Shown here in pieces: positions 33,901-46,036 of a stretch of DNA of 64,000 bases. A program made the translations under genes and the position numbers. The stretch lies in the NCBI RefSeq assembly GCF_022201045.2, contig NC_068561.1, positions 24,930,501 to 24,994,500 on the forward strand, read 5' to 3'. The DNA comes from Citrus sinensis (Eukaryota; Streptophyta; Magnoliopsida; Sapindales; Rutaceae). The notes beneath the pieces were generated by a model, which saw only the letters and a program-made list of their open reading frames with translations, was not told the DNA's origin and did not search any database. Position 1 is the stretch's first letter. Each line of letters begins with the position of its first letter.

Positions 33901-35714
33901 AGTTCTGCTCAATTGCGAGCTTCGGCCACCTGCGATGTCATGTGGCTATTACCTAGCTACGGATTAATTTCCAAGCTTTTATACTGTAGTTTTATATATT
34001 AATAGCCCTCTTTTGATTTACAGACAGAACACAACTGATCTGATCTCAAAATTAATTAAGTGGATTAACTAGGAGATTTCCCGGTTGCATGCGGATTTCA
34101 AGTTGGAGTTGGATTTGGATTCGGATTCGGATTCGGAGTCACTCTTCTTTCTTTGTTCACGTTTCTGCAATAGGCCTAGAATATATATCTTTTCTTCTCA
34201 AAATGCTATCTACACAGTATAACCTTGATAGACTTGGTTTTTTTAAGCAGGCCAAAACCACACTTATATATATTAACATACATTTCACGATATTAATATT
34301 TCAAGTATAATCTAATAGCCAAAGAACAGTTGAGTTCCAAAAATAAATAGGTCCCAAACAAACCAAAGACAGTTCTAAATGCCAGCTGCTTTAACTTATC
34401 AACTTTAGAGCCATCACCATCTGTTTGGAGGTCCAATCAAAAGGCCTTGATAGCCTTGGTTCAGTATTCAGGGCTCAGCACAATTATCTAGGGCTTTTCA
34501 TGTTTTTAAAGCCTCTTAATTTATATAACTTCAAGCGCTAAGTCAAGCTTATATATTTTAAAGCCTTAGGTAATCTATTCTCGGCCAACACAACATTTTT
34601 CCTTTATTAACTTTTTTCTCGGGTTCTTATAACTTGACAAGGTAATGTGGGTAATGTTAGTCGTAGACTTACTTGTGCTTGAACTTTATCTATGATACTA
34701 CATAGCAATCTCATTAGCTTAAAAAGCTTCTATTATTATTTTTTAATCAATTCACGCATATTCGTGACACTTGAATCTAGGACCTAAGACCAAAGGAGAC
34801 AACCCCTCGCTATTAGAATTATACTTTGGCCTCAGCTTAAAAAAGGTATATAATTAGCACTACAACAATATTTTGATTTGTGGAATTATTTCTCCAACAT
34901 TACAGTATTGATATGTATATAATTCATAGTTGAAACTTATAAATATTAACTCTTTGCTCTTAAAATACTGGAGAGACTTAAACCGTTGACCTCAAGAACT
35001 ACATAAGAAGATGCCGATTACTCAATTAATGAGTAATGTGCATTATGGTTTTAAATTTAGGTGGTATTAATTAATTTATTTTTTTTATCATAAATTTGGA
35101 TGAGCCTAATTTTTTTTTAATATGATAAGTACATCTAATTTGTAAAATAAATATTTTTGTTATTTTTTAATATTACATTACAGAGAATAAAATTAACCTA
35201 TTAATTAATGATAAAGTTGTATTAAAAAATGATTTTATTAGGCAATTTATCTTATTTTATCAAAAAGGGGACCAATTAACCTATTAGTTAATTAATTATA
35301 TTCAGTTGCATACGCACATAAATGAAGCCAAGAGACGGTGCACCTTAACTTTGATAGCCGAGTCATGAAATGGATTAACTAAACGCAAAACAACATATAA
35401 GAAATTTGAAACCATCACCATCACCATCACCATCACCATGAACCTAATACAAATAATTAATTGGGCTAATAATTATTAAAAGAAGAAGAAAAAAAACATA
35501 TACAACTATTTAATAGAGAGAGAGAGTAGACTGAGATAGACAACACCCATTTGCTTTAAGGAAACCGAAGGGTCATAAGCAGGAGACATACGCAACAACG
35601 ACAGAGCTTAATTAGCACAAAAGTGAGGAAAAATTATAAAGGAAAGTAATCGAAGCCAAGCCAAGGCCTGCATGAATTTTAAGGCAAGCACATGCTAGAA
35701 AAAGAAATTAAAAG
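33901..35714. other. Spacer between F-box relic and MIR precursor d
   Basis: No gene. Contains a (GGATTC)n-like run at about 34112-34138 and an ACCATC hexamer repeat at 35411-35439. Otherwise AT-rich. Confidence 0.4.
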
Positions 35715-35818
35715 AAGTTCAGGGGCTCTTGTCGCAGGAGCGTTGGCACCTGCACCGGCCACCGTGTGTATGTGGTGTCGCAAGTGCCAGCATCCTGTGA
35801 CAAGAAGCCCTAAAACTT
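35715..35818 (+). ncRNA. MIR precursor d, miR3627-like
   Basis: A 104-nt foldback. The 5' arm carries TTGTCGCAGGAGCGTTGGCA (35729-35748) and the 3' arm GTGCCAGCATCCTGTGACAA (35784-35803). The first 12 bases equal the recalled miR3627 (TTGTCGCAGGAG). The lower stem GGGCTTCTTGTC-type pairing continues to AAGTT...AACTT at the base. The loop region is GC-rich (GCACCGGCCACC). Mature borders are inferred. Confidence 0.8.
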
Positions 35819-37412
35819 CTTCGCTCACATTTTTGCTACCCTCTTCTCTTCTCGTTGTTCATCTATAAATGTTTTCATTCACAGGTATGAATCTATATAT
35901 TAATTCTTCATATATGTTTTCTTAGGTATGAATCTATCTATATATTAATTCTTCCTTCTTTATTTCGTAGCCAAACGATTTCTTTATTATTATCTTCAAT
36001 AATGCGTCGAGTCTTAGCTACTCTCATTATGCATCGACTACTTCCACTAGATTCTTGTCGTGTAAATATTTCAACTGATATGAAAATAATAAAATACATA
36101 ACATATGATGAGTAAAAGTTACATAATCCTAGAATTTGATTGAGTGATTTTCAATATATATATATATATATATATTGGGGCAAGTTACCATATTTGAATT
36201 CTGAGGAGGTAGAGAGGGTTAAAAAATTAATTTTTGGTTTTATCCACTCTTATTGTATGGGGAAAAAATAAATGAGGAGTAATCAAAATTATTCTTATAC
36301 TAGAATCATGTTCAAATCATGATGCTAGTTGGAGGACGATTAATTCTACTTAGAAATTGTAATTATGTCTGTAAAAACAATAGAAAGTTGCCAATTATTG
36401 ATCATTTCTTGAAAATTTTGAAAATTAGCCATATATAAAATAAAGGAAATATCGTTATCCCTTTCCATCAAGGTCAATTTTTGTATGCTTTAACTATAAG
36501 ATGTGGTCCTGTCAAGTTGCTTATCAAAATATTTACTAGGTCAACACATGGATTATGCAAATCCAATTGATCTAAGACTACATAGTTGGATCAATATTCG
36601 ATATGAAATTATTTATTGATTTTTCATCAATGAAATTTAAGCTTCTTTCATCAACCATGTGACATCATTGTCTGAGATAAGAGGATCGAGCTCAAAGAGG
36701 TTGTGTCACCTACAGCTGTTTTATGCTGACAACACATATATAATTAAACATGAAATTAATCCCATTAATTTTTGTTTTATTTTTTTTTAAAGAAAAGTCA
36801 TTTACATATCCTTGTCAATAGGACATTTAATTATTGTCAATTGATAAAAACTATATATATCAAGCTGTTCATATAATCATGGATTTAACGGTCAAACGTG
36901 GATTACAAAAAACAAAGTCTCTTACGTCTCTATATACATAGGCTATGGGATCCAGAAGATAATGACAAAACTGATAGTTTCATCCCTACCTATTAAATGA
37001 CACATGACTATAAAGACGAATAAGAGTACTGAAGTTGAAAAGACCCGTTACATGGGATGAGGAAACCGTCTGAGAGCTCCAGCTATTTAGAGTTGACAAG
37101 TTAATTAAATTAATTTATAGGTTTTGATGACATAATTAATTATAAAATGCAATAGCTAATATTAAAGTTTGTAACTATCAAATAGTCTCCTAAAGTGTAG
37201 GCCACTTGTCCCTTGTCCCTAGGTAATATTAATTTCCTAATGCCACCTTCCTTAGGTAAGAAAATGCCTTTTGAGCAAACATTGAATAAAAAGAAGCAAA
37301 CGATAATCTTCTTCTCATACAGCTGAGAAGAAGAAGAAGAGACAATGTTCAACCTAATAAGGCATGCAAGAGAGGAGCAAAGCAATGCTAGCTGATCAGA
37401 AAGAGATGTAAA
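35819..37412. other. Spacer between MIR precursors d and e
   Basis: AT-rich; a TA repeat at about 36153-36174; near-duplicate 45-bp words (GGTATGAATCTAT...) at about 35884 and 35924. No gene seen. Confidence 0.4.
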
Positions 37413-37530
37413 GGGGCTTCTGTCGCAGGAGAGATGGTGCCTACCGCATAGCTCTTGCTTGCTGGTTTGTGCATTAATGTCATCACAGCAATATGTAATT
37501 AAGCATCATCTTTCCTGGACTGAAGCCCAT
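37413..37530 (+). ncRNA. MIR precursor e, miR3627/miR4376-like
   Basis: A 118-nt foldback. The 5' arm carries CTGTCGCAGGAGAGATGGTG (37420-37439) and the 3' arm GCATCATCTTTCCTGGACTG (37503-37522). The base GGGGCTTCTGTC pairs with GACTGAAGCCC. The core TCGCAGGAGAGATGG is the exact superfamily consensus. The apical part is longer and less ordered than in precursors a-d. Confidence 0.78.
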
Positions 37531-38396
37531 CATTTTCTTTCAGTAGCAGTGTAGCACCATCGTTGAGAAAGAGGTACGTTTCCATTTTGTTTTGTTTTGT
37601 TTTAATCATTTTATTTATCTGTTCTATATGTTGAATTCATGCATGGTTTATAGGGACGACGATATATTAGTATTTGTTTTGTAAAGCTATCGTGAGTTAG
37701 AATTTCTCGTGTCAGTGTGATGGGGATTGAATCTCTATCAAATTAATCTGGCTTAAATTTTTATAACTCCAGTGTGTAACTACCAAGATAAATAATTTAG
37801 CAAGGAAATAAAAAGAGGATTTTTAATCCTATTCCCATCAAGATCCGGGCCCAAATATGTTTAAATCTTAATAAGATCTACATAACTGATTAACTCAAGT
37901 CGATTGTGCTTATTTTATAAGAATCAGTAAAGACCTTTTTACTCTTTACATATAAAATTATAAATTGTAGAAACGAACGATATGTAGTTTAAGTTTCAAA
38001 GCATCAGACGACATGATGTAAAAGTAGAAAAATTAACCTACATCAAGTCATCTTGAAGAAAAAAAATGGACAACAAGCGTTATAGAGTATGCACCGCGGT
38101 ACTCTGTATGACTAGTTGTTTTCTCTATATTGACAATACAACGTGTCGTACTCAAAAACCATAATCAAACGACATATCTCTGAAGTACCTAACTTCATCA
38201 AATTTAATGAATTAAATGCTATCGTATAAGAAAGAAGAAAACTCGAAGCTGCGATCTTTTTGAGAGTCTAGTGTCTAAGCTAAATTACAAACACAAATGG
38301 GAATTGAAAAGTAGAAACCAATTCACTGTGGATCCATTGTATGTTTAATTTTTTTTTCACTAAGCATATACATGAATTTTTATTCTTTTACCCTTA
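37531..38396. other. Intergenic, no gene seen
   Basis: AT-rich DNA between the last MIR precursor and a MITE. Confidence 0.4.
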
Positions 38397-38665
38397 GGGC
38401 CTACTTGGTATTGATGTGTTATAGTTTTTAAACCAAATTTGCTATGAAAAAAAAAATCTATAGTTGAGATATAAAACTATATTGTGTCTAGTAAATATGA
38501 TCAAAAACTAATTAAAAAAAATAGTAAACTTATTAAAAAAATTTCTTCAGATAACTATTAGATGAAATCAATTTAACTTAAAAATTATAAATATAAATAT
38601 TTATTAAACAATTTATTTTTATATCTATTAAGTCTCAACTTTCATACAACACCACCAAACAGACC
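38397..38665. mobile_element. Tourist-like MITE, 269 bp
   Basis: The left end GGGCCTACTTGGTATTGATG is inversely matched by the right end (complement GGTCTGTTTGGTGGTGTTG). It is flanked by TTA on the left and TTG on the right, an imperfect duplication. The centre is AT-rich. Confidence 0.5.
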
Positions 38666-39900
38666 TTGGAGGTATGTCTATTAAGCCGCACCTGCCCTCC
38701 CATCTCATTCATTCCCATTAATTTGACATCTCGCTATTTGTTTTAAATTACAATAAGAGGTGTGGATTCTCACACACTAGGAAGACATAAATGCACATAC
38801 AGTCATAATAGTATCTAGGAAAATACATTGACCCCACTCAAATTTATCAAAAGGAGACCTATTTTGGGTCACCAGCCACAATTAGTGCAAGGAGGCCTTT
38901 TGTGACAGTCTAATACGAATTTAAAGAAATTCATCTGAAAGTAGCGTGTGGGCCGTATAGCTCGAAGCACAGCTGTACTTTCAGTGGGTTCATTTCATAT
39001 GGGCTACCTCAAAAATCTACTGGGCTTTTCAACTTAATGATTCCCTTCCTTCACTTGCATGCACATGTCTATCTCTGACTCTCTCTGTACAGGTGTTGCT
39101 GTATTTAAATGATAATGACATTATTATGGTCTGTAATCGGTATGGAATTGGTGTAAATAAGCGACCAAACAGCTTAAGCGGACTCCTGTCCTGTCATGAC
39201 TTATAGACGATGAATCCTCAGCAAATGATACGGTAGATCGCCCGTTAGAATTGATAATAAGAATTTGTATATGAGAGAACAAAACACATAATCACTTAAC
39301 AACAATGGCCTACTCATTTAGATTGAAACTACAAATCATAAATCATAAACTAATAGCAAGGCAGCATAATCAATATGACATTTTTTCCGTTCCTGATCAG
39401 GAATCAAGGAATCAAATCACCATACCACATTGTATTTGGAGCAAATGGTCGTTCTCTTAAATACAAAGGCACATAGACCATAGAACCAATATTTCATGTT
39501 GTTTTCTTTTTACTAACATTAACTCGGCCTAATGTTGTTGTTCCATTGCATCCTCAAATCCTGAACAAGCATTGTTGTTGGGTGTAGAAGTTGATCATGG
39601 AAAATGTAGAGAAACGCAAAAAGCAATGAGGCTGAATACGTTGCGTATACCGGAATATTCTGGCCGGTAAGTAATGCGTTCCGTAGCTGACATCCTTTGA
39701 TTAAATCCATCACATTCGTGTAATGCTATAAAACAGAGTTATGCAACTCAACAAATTGGAGAGGGCATCTATAGATTCACCATTCTTTCTATCACCTACA
39801 CAAGGAAAATTGGTTACATGATCATATCGTCTTCTATCTGTTGTTGTAGACTAACCCAATTAATTTGGGAAGCTCCTGGTATTGCGGGTTTTTGTTCTAG
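38666..39900. other. Intergenic, 3' of the GT14 gene
   Basis: No supported gene. A 64-codon minus-strand frame (39519-39713) has no recognisable similarity. The region next to 39900 is probably 3' UTR. Confidence 0.4.
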
Positions 39901-42509
39901 TTATTTGCATTGCCTTGGCCGGAATTTCTCCTTCGATAACAGAGAGGTGATTAAAGTTCCAAGCCTTTTAGCTCCGAGGCCAGGCCTGAGGACAGTGGTA
40001 TTACCAACAACAGAGCATGGATCACTCCCATTCTTCCTACTCCCAATGCACCAACCACCCGGAGTCACCATCCCGGGGTTCCTAGACAAGAGCTCTGAAT
40101 CAATTTTGTCAAGCACTGGATCTTCACGGGGAAACTTCCTTGCAAACGGGGCATTACTGTCAACCATCCTTTGCATGTCAGCAAGGTTAAGGTAGTGGGG
40201 ATGTTGCTTGGGAGGGTTGTCCCATGAGATGAAATGCAGGTCAGAATTCACAGTGGTGTTACGAAATTCTTGAGCATTACAAATGACAGTGTGAAAGTAG
40301 CCTTCTGGGGATGATAAGAAGTTGGCATAGTACATCAGAACCGTTCGAGGAAGGTTGTCCCATCCCCATATGCAATAATCAATAAACGACCGAGAAAGTG
40401 CCATCCAGGCTGAACCTGTGATATAAAAGTAGATATTTTCAGTTCAGTAATTCACCAAACCTGTGCAAACTTTATACATCCAGTCCTACATATCTGGCAC
40501 ACCTACCAGACCCCAGAGCACAAGAAATATAAGCATTTAAAAGCCACTCTTTGGCACCCTTTGGCTCATCTACATCAAAGCATACTTTTGACTTGGAAGC
40601 TAGCAGGTATACGCATTTTGAATATTATGAAGTTAGTGAAAAATAACAAATAAAAAATAAAAAACAATGCTTGAAGTTTATGGAATAAGCAAATATCATA
40701 TCAACGTGCGCATATAATGTCAAAGAAATGAATGATGAACAAAGGAACATTATCGTAAAGCTGAATATAAAACAACATCCCTAAAATGAACAAAACCGCA
40801 CTTAATTGATGATTTGATGTCGAGTTGCAGGTAACATCACTTCCTATCTCACGATAATTTGATAGCATTCTTCTTCCAACTAACTTCAGGTAAGAAGACA
40901 GTTGCAGCAATCAATGAATTTGCAAATTTCTTTCCCCCTACATTCTGCTCCTAAAATATGATTTGGTAAACATCAACATCAAGTTTCCCTAAAGGAGTGT
41001 GTACAACTTAACACGGATCTAGGTTCAGTGAGATGTTGCACACAAGCATATTCAGCAGTCTCAGAGTCATGCACTCTGACTTTTATTTGCTTGGTTATAT
41101 GTGATCCAATGCAAGAACTCCCAGCAACTCATTATAACAGAAAGCCAGCAGGAGACTGGGTAGCTTATAATCGCTGGGGACTGGGGTCGTGGCTTAAATC
41201 AGAAATCCATATCACTTTGGATCAAAACCAAAAGTTGTCACTCTAAACAAAGAGGACATGAAGCAATTCAAAACCATATCAAAAGATAGCTAGAAACTTA
41301 ACAACCTGTTGTCTCAGGAAACTAAAGCGTGATTCAACAATTCAACCATCTAACTAATTTCCATTCTAAACAATTAAACATTTGCCCCAATTTTTCAGTA
41401 ACTAAGTATCCGTTTGGGACCACAGAAAATAACTCTAGCATGTGATCAGCCAACAGAAGAGGATTATTCGAAACCCAATTTGCAAACTCAACAGCACATA
41501 AATGGAATTTGAAAAAGGAAAAGCACCTGTAAAGAGTTTGAATGCTGACGGAACACTCCTCTTCTGGGTAACCCAAAAAACATCCGCTTTCTTACTCATA
41601 TACAACCCTGGATCTATAATTATCGGTTTTGCCCTCTGAAACCTACCAATCATCACAAATAAGAGCTTCAAAATCAGCTCCGATGACACAAAAAAGAAGC
41701 GCAGAAAAAACGCAAGACAAAATGATTAATCAATCAACTTACTCTTTCCACCCAATGTCACTCGTATGATCAATAAAGTTCAGATCCCTCGGCAAATACG
41801 AAAAAGCATCCAACAGATCTAGCAAACACAAACCCATTACAAATTAACAAAAAATTAAAAGGAAAAAGAAAAAAAGAAATTCAATATTTAAAGTCAAATA
41901 AAGACATAGGTAAGGTAACTCACCGTCTTGAGTAACAAGCGGGTAATCAGAAGCGCTAAGATTAATAAACCAATCCCAGTCCCCACCTTCCCTCAACAGA
42001 ACGGCAGCGGCATGCAGCGTATTAGCGACCATAGTGGGTCCGCGGTAGGTGACAAGATTAGCCTTGGTGATCATCTTGACATTACTGAACTTGTTAAACA
42101 AATGAAAGCCGTTGACAAAGTTCTGCAGATCTAAGCGCTCGCTCTCGGAAGACGCCCTGTCCAAGTGAACGACGTAGACGTTGTTGGGGTGGTAGAGGGC
42201 CAAAAGGGTGCGCTTGATCATGTTGCCGTCGCCGACGGATCCGGAGATGAGGTAAGCGAAGCGAGGGGGGGGAGGGAGGAGGGAGACGGGAGTGGGCTGG
42301 AGCTTCGACTCGACGAAGATGGAGGGATTAGAGTAGGAGGAGGAGTTGGCGGAGAAGGAGAAAAACGACGTGGCGGTCGGGGAGGTGAGGGTTGTGAGGA
42401 AGATTAGGAAGATGGAAACGACGGAGCCGACGGCGAGCGGGAAAATCCATTTGTTGGGGGGGTGGTTGTGGCTTCTGAAGTGCGAGTAGTAGGTCTTCAG
42501 CTTCTTCAT
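39901..42509 (-). CDS. GLCAT14A: GT14 beta-glucuronosyltransferase (GlcAT14A-like), four exons
   Basis: Exons 42509-41924, 41818-41743, 41642-41527 and 40415-39901 join in frame with GT-AG borders to give 430 residues. The first ATG is at 42509; the open frame extends 12 bases further without an ATG. Residues 21-41 (WIFPLAVGSV...) form a signal anchor of a type II Golgi protein, followed by a Ser/Pro-rich stem. The core-2/I-branching (GT14) domain includes FAYLISGSVGD, VYVVHLDR, DWDWFINLSASDYPL, SDIGWKE and the C-terminal WCIGSR region. Arabidopsis GlcAT14A-C add glucuronic acid to the beta-1,6-galactan of arabinogalactan proteins. Here it sits where At5g39990 (GlcAT14A, recalled) is expected by synteny, so orthology is likely. 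The donor sugar is inferred from the family. Confidence 0.93.
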
Positions 42510-45500
42510 TATTGGTATCAAATTCCGACGACGACGACGAAACGGCGGCGTCTGGTGGGGGTTGAGATTTTGCGGATTGGGTTGGGGAATTTGTAGGAGG
42601 GGGGAGGGGAGAGAGAGAGAGAGAGACGTACGTGGTAAATACGGAGAAGTACGCGAGTCAGCGTGGCGCCGTGACTGATGGGCACAAATCCTTCAACTCC
42701 AATTCAATTCTCACTGATGCTGCTGCAGGAGACTGACCAGGAGAGAGAGAGAGAGAGAGAGAGAGTGTGTGTATGTGTACGTGTTTTTTTTTTTTTTAAA
42801 TTTATTTTTGAGTTAATTTGGTTTTGGTGCTGGTGGTGTTACAAACAAGTGCCCTTTTTTCTTCTACTTCTCTTATTAGTCTCCTGGACTCGTTTTCACA
42901 TTTCAATCTGAAATTTTGCCACCAAACCGGCTTTCCTATGTGATTCAACAGTTTGCTTAATATATATACACACACACACACTGACACACACACTGACTTT
43001 TTACTTTTTTGTATATATAATATTCATAAGTATTTATTTAATTTTAAAAAAAAAAAACTTAAAATAATGTTTTTTAAGCGATTTTGTGGATGAACTCTCA
43101 AACACGGTATATATTTGGAATTGGTTAAAACTTCTAAGAAGAGAAAAAAAACACTTAACTTGTTAGTTATATCTTTTGAGAAAAAAAAAAAAAAAAAGCA
43201 GTAGAAATTGTTTTCTCTTACGAGAAAAGTGTGTCCAAAGGAGTAGGAGTAGGAGACTCAAACTCAATAATATAAATTTCCTGACAAGTAACAGTGATGG
43301 ACTTGAATAACAAAAGGGGTTTGTTTAGGTAGATTAGGTCACATCGAAGCCATAGATTTTGTCAATAAATTTCTCCTCCGTAAATTAAGTGAATGTCATT
43401 TTAATCAAAGTTTATGGTCTTTATCTCTACATTTGCGCATCCGTATCAACCGGCCACCAAATAAAATTATCAAAAATGTTTTTGTGTTCGTGTTTTCTTT
43501 TTCCTTTTTTAAGCCCAAAAAAAAAAAAAACGCTATTCAGTTTTTTTTAAAAAAAAAAAATCCAAATAATAGGAATGCAATTCTGGTCAAATTGATAAGC
43601 ATTTTTGAAATAATAAATGCTTTCAAGATAATCACAACATTTTTCCAAAAGTTTGTTGAGTGGGTAGTTAACCGCAAGCGAAAGAAATATTAAATGCTTG
43701 AAGTGCGCTGCCGAAACTCCATAATGCAAGTGATCATATGTTAATAAAAGAACAGGAGTGTAATCTAAATCACTCTTATTATAATCTAATTACCGAAACA
43801 AAATTGAAGTCCACATTCGAAACTCTAAATCACCGATTTTTTTATGTTTTAATTTTGTATTTTTATATATACAAATCCCAATTGGCACGAAACTCATTGA
43901 AGGATTGTCTGGTCAAAGTTCAATTGCTTTGGTTTGAAAGAAATTAATCAAAGATTTAATTGAGGCGCATAAAATGCTGGCTCCAATTCTAAAATATTAC
44001 ATGATATAAAAAATTTATTCAATCCTTGCAATTCATTCATCGATCTCTACACACAATGGGGAATAATTGCATTTTACCAAACAAAAAGTCTTTTAAATAT
44101 TCATGGTGGGCCCAAATTCACAGGCCACATCACCAACCAATCTAGCACATAAGAATGATCCTAACCCTTCATCAAGATCAATCTCTATCATTGAAACTGT
44201 CGTGGTACCCACTTTCATGTTATCTATCATTTTGGACCTATTAATTTATAGTCAGAAGCGTACTTATTTGTATAATTGCATTAAGGACCCATGATTAGTC
44301 TGGTTTTAGACATTATGATTGCACAAGGTGAACCTAACAAGCATTTTATATTTTTTTTTGGTTATTCTTTGTAGATTGTCTAACGAATAGCAAGCAAAAT
44401 AGAAGTTACAAGACACAAAGTTTGAATCGGAGTTCGAGAATTTGATTTTATGAGCATTTGAGATAAGATTGAGGTCATTTAAACAATAATGTGATTATTA
44501 AACAATTATATTTCTCTTTCTGTTCTGAGTCAATATAAGGGTAAATGTTCTTGAAGTCGGTCTTTTTTTATCACTAAAATGTGTATTCAGAAGAAAAGCA
44601 AATAGGGAAAGAAAAAAAAGAAAAAATAAATGGGAATTGACACCCACACGACGCAACGTGATCATGCCCAATGTGGAAGTACTAAAATTGAACATAAATA
44701 AATAAGTGTAGAATTTGGTTGAAAATGAAGAGATTTCATTTATTTTTTTCAACAAGTATACGTAAACCGTTGGCCTAACCGTTTCCATCAACCAGTAAAT
44801 TCACATTCCACAAACTACTAGGCTTAAATTTAGCTTCCCGTGGCTGCAATTCGGACAAATTCTCTTTCCATATGATTGTGATAGGAAAAAGAAATTAAAT
44901 AAAAAGTTAGAAGCAGCTGAGCTGAGGGCTTTTCTTTTGACCTTTATCTCGTGGGACAAAAAAAAAAAATGTATGTTCTTATTCCATCAATTATAATATA
45001 TTACGTCACATTCATTTGTGATGAAAATTAGTTGTTCTAGAAGTGAACCAAATTCTCCCTCTTTCTTTCTTTTAATGTGGACTAAATTAGAATTTTGCGA
45101 CATGAACGATAATCTTGAAGTTAGAAACAAGATGGGGAAATTAAAGAATTAGAAAGAGACAGGCCATATGCATTGGCATATTCACCTGAGCCTAGAGCTA
45201 AGAACAAAAAATAATAAAAAGTAAATAAATAAATGCCAATGAGATGAGATAGATAAGGTGATAAATGTGACAATAAATTTTGCAATTTTGCATTCAAAGC
45301 CGAAAGGAAAGAAGTTAAAATACGGGCCATGGTGGAGTCCGTGAAGCCTGCTAATTTTAGATTTGGGTGTCCGGTTAGAATAACCAGATCCAAAGAAAGG
45401 AATCGTCTGGGTCTGTGCAAATTGAATAAAATTTATTGCTTACACTCCTTTTACTTCCTCTTCTGGCATAGCTTTTATGAAAGCAATCAAAACTCAAGCA

Positions 45501-46036
45501 CTATTTGCAGATTAGAAGTTCGAATAAACCTTGCAAAATTATGTATCGCATGATTATAAGTGATTGAAGGCAGGAGTTTTTCTCTTTTCCTATGTGATTT
45601 GCACGTTTCAAGCTTGAACCAAAGAGTTTTCGTTTGGTACAAGATAAAAAAAAAAAAAAAAATGCGGTTGTTTCGTTGTGTAAGATAATGCTTCTCTAAA
45701 TTGTTTAAGTTGTCTTAGGGGAAGATATGGACCGATGACAAAAACAAGCTACAAGCGTATCCAAAGAGTATGTGAGAGTTTGAACGCAAGACTCAGGCTT
45801 TGATACCACCACATTCGATGAGGGATTAAATTGTTGAACGCCGCTACTTGTGTTGAAGCAAAAACATGAAATACTTAAACCGTTGATTTATCATCAATTT
45901 TATGATGAAATAATTTTGCTTAAATCTACTAATCATGTGATTTGAAAACAGAGCAATGTACAGATTAATTAGTAACAAAATTCAATTTACAACAACGGTA
46001 CCGAGGAACTTATAGGATCCAGTAGAAGCGGGATTC
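42510..46036. other. Intergenic between GT14 and PPR genes
   Basis: The first 250 bp hold the promoter/leader of the minus-strand GT14 gene, with GA repeats at about 42612-42627 and 42741-42766. A CA repeat lies at about 42968-42993. The rest is AT-rich, and no gene or clear mobile element was recognised. Confidence 0.45.

Noticed and set aside
35411-35440. Run of CATCAC units that would encode a poly-His stretch
   Set aside because: It lies in non-coding DNA with no surrounding frame; a hexanucleotide microsatellite is sufficient.
39519-39713. 64-codon minus-strand frame 3' of the GT14 gene
   Set aside because: No similarity, and the GT14 stop codon at 39901 already ends a complete family-length protein.
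42510-42521. Four-residue upstream extension of the GT14 protein
   Set aside because: It would start at TTG. The first ATG at 42509 gives a normal signal-anchor N-terminus.
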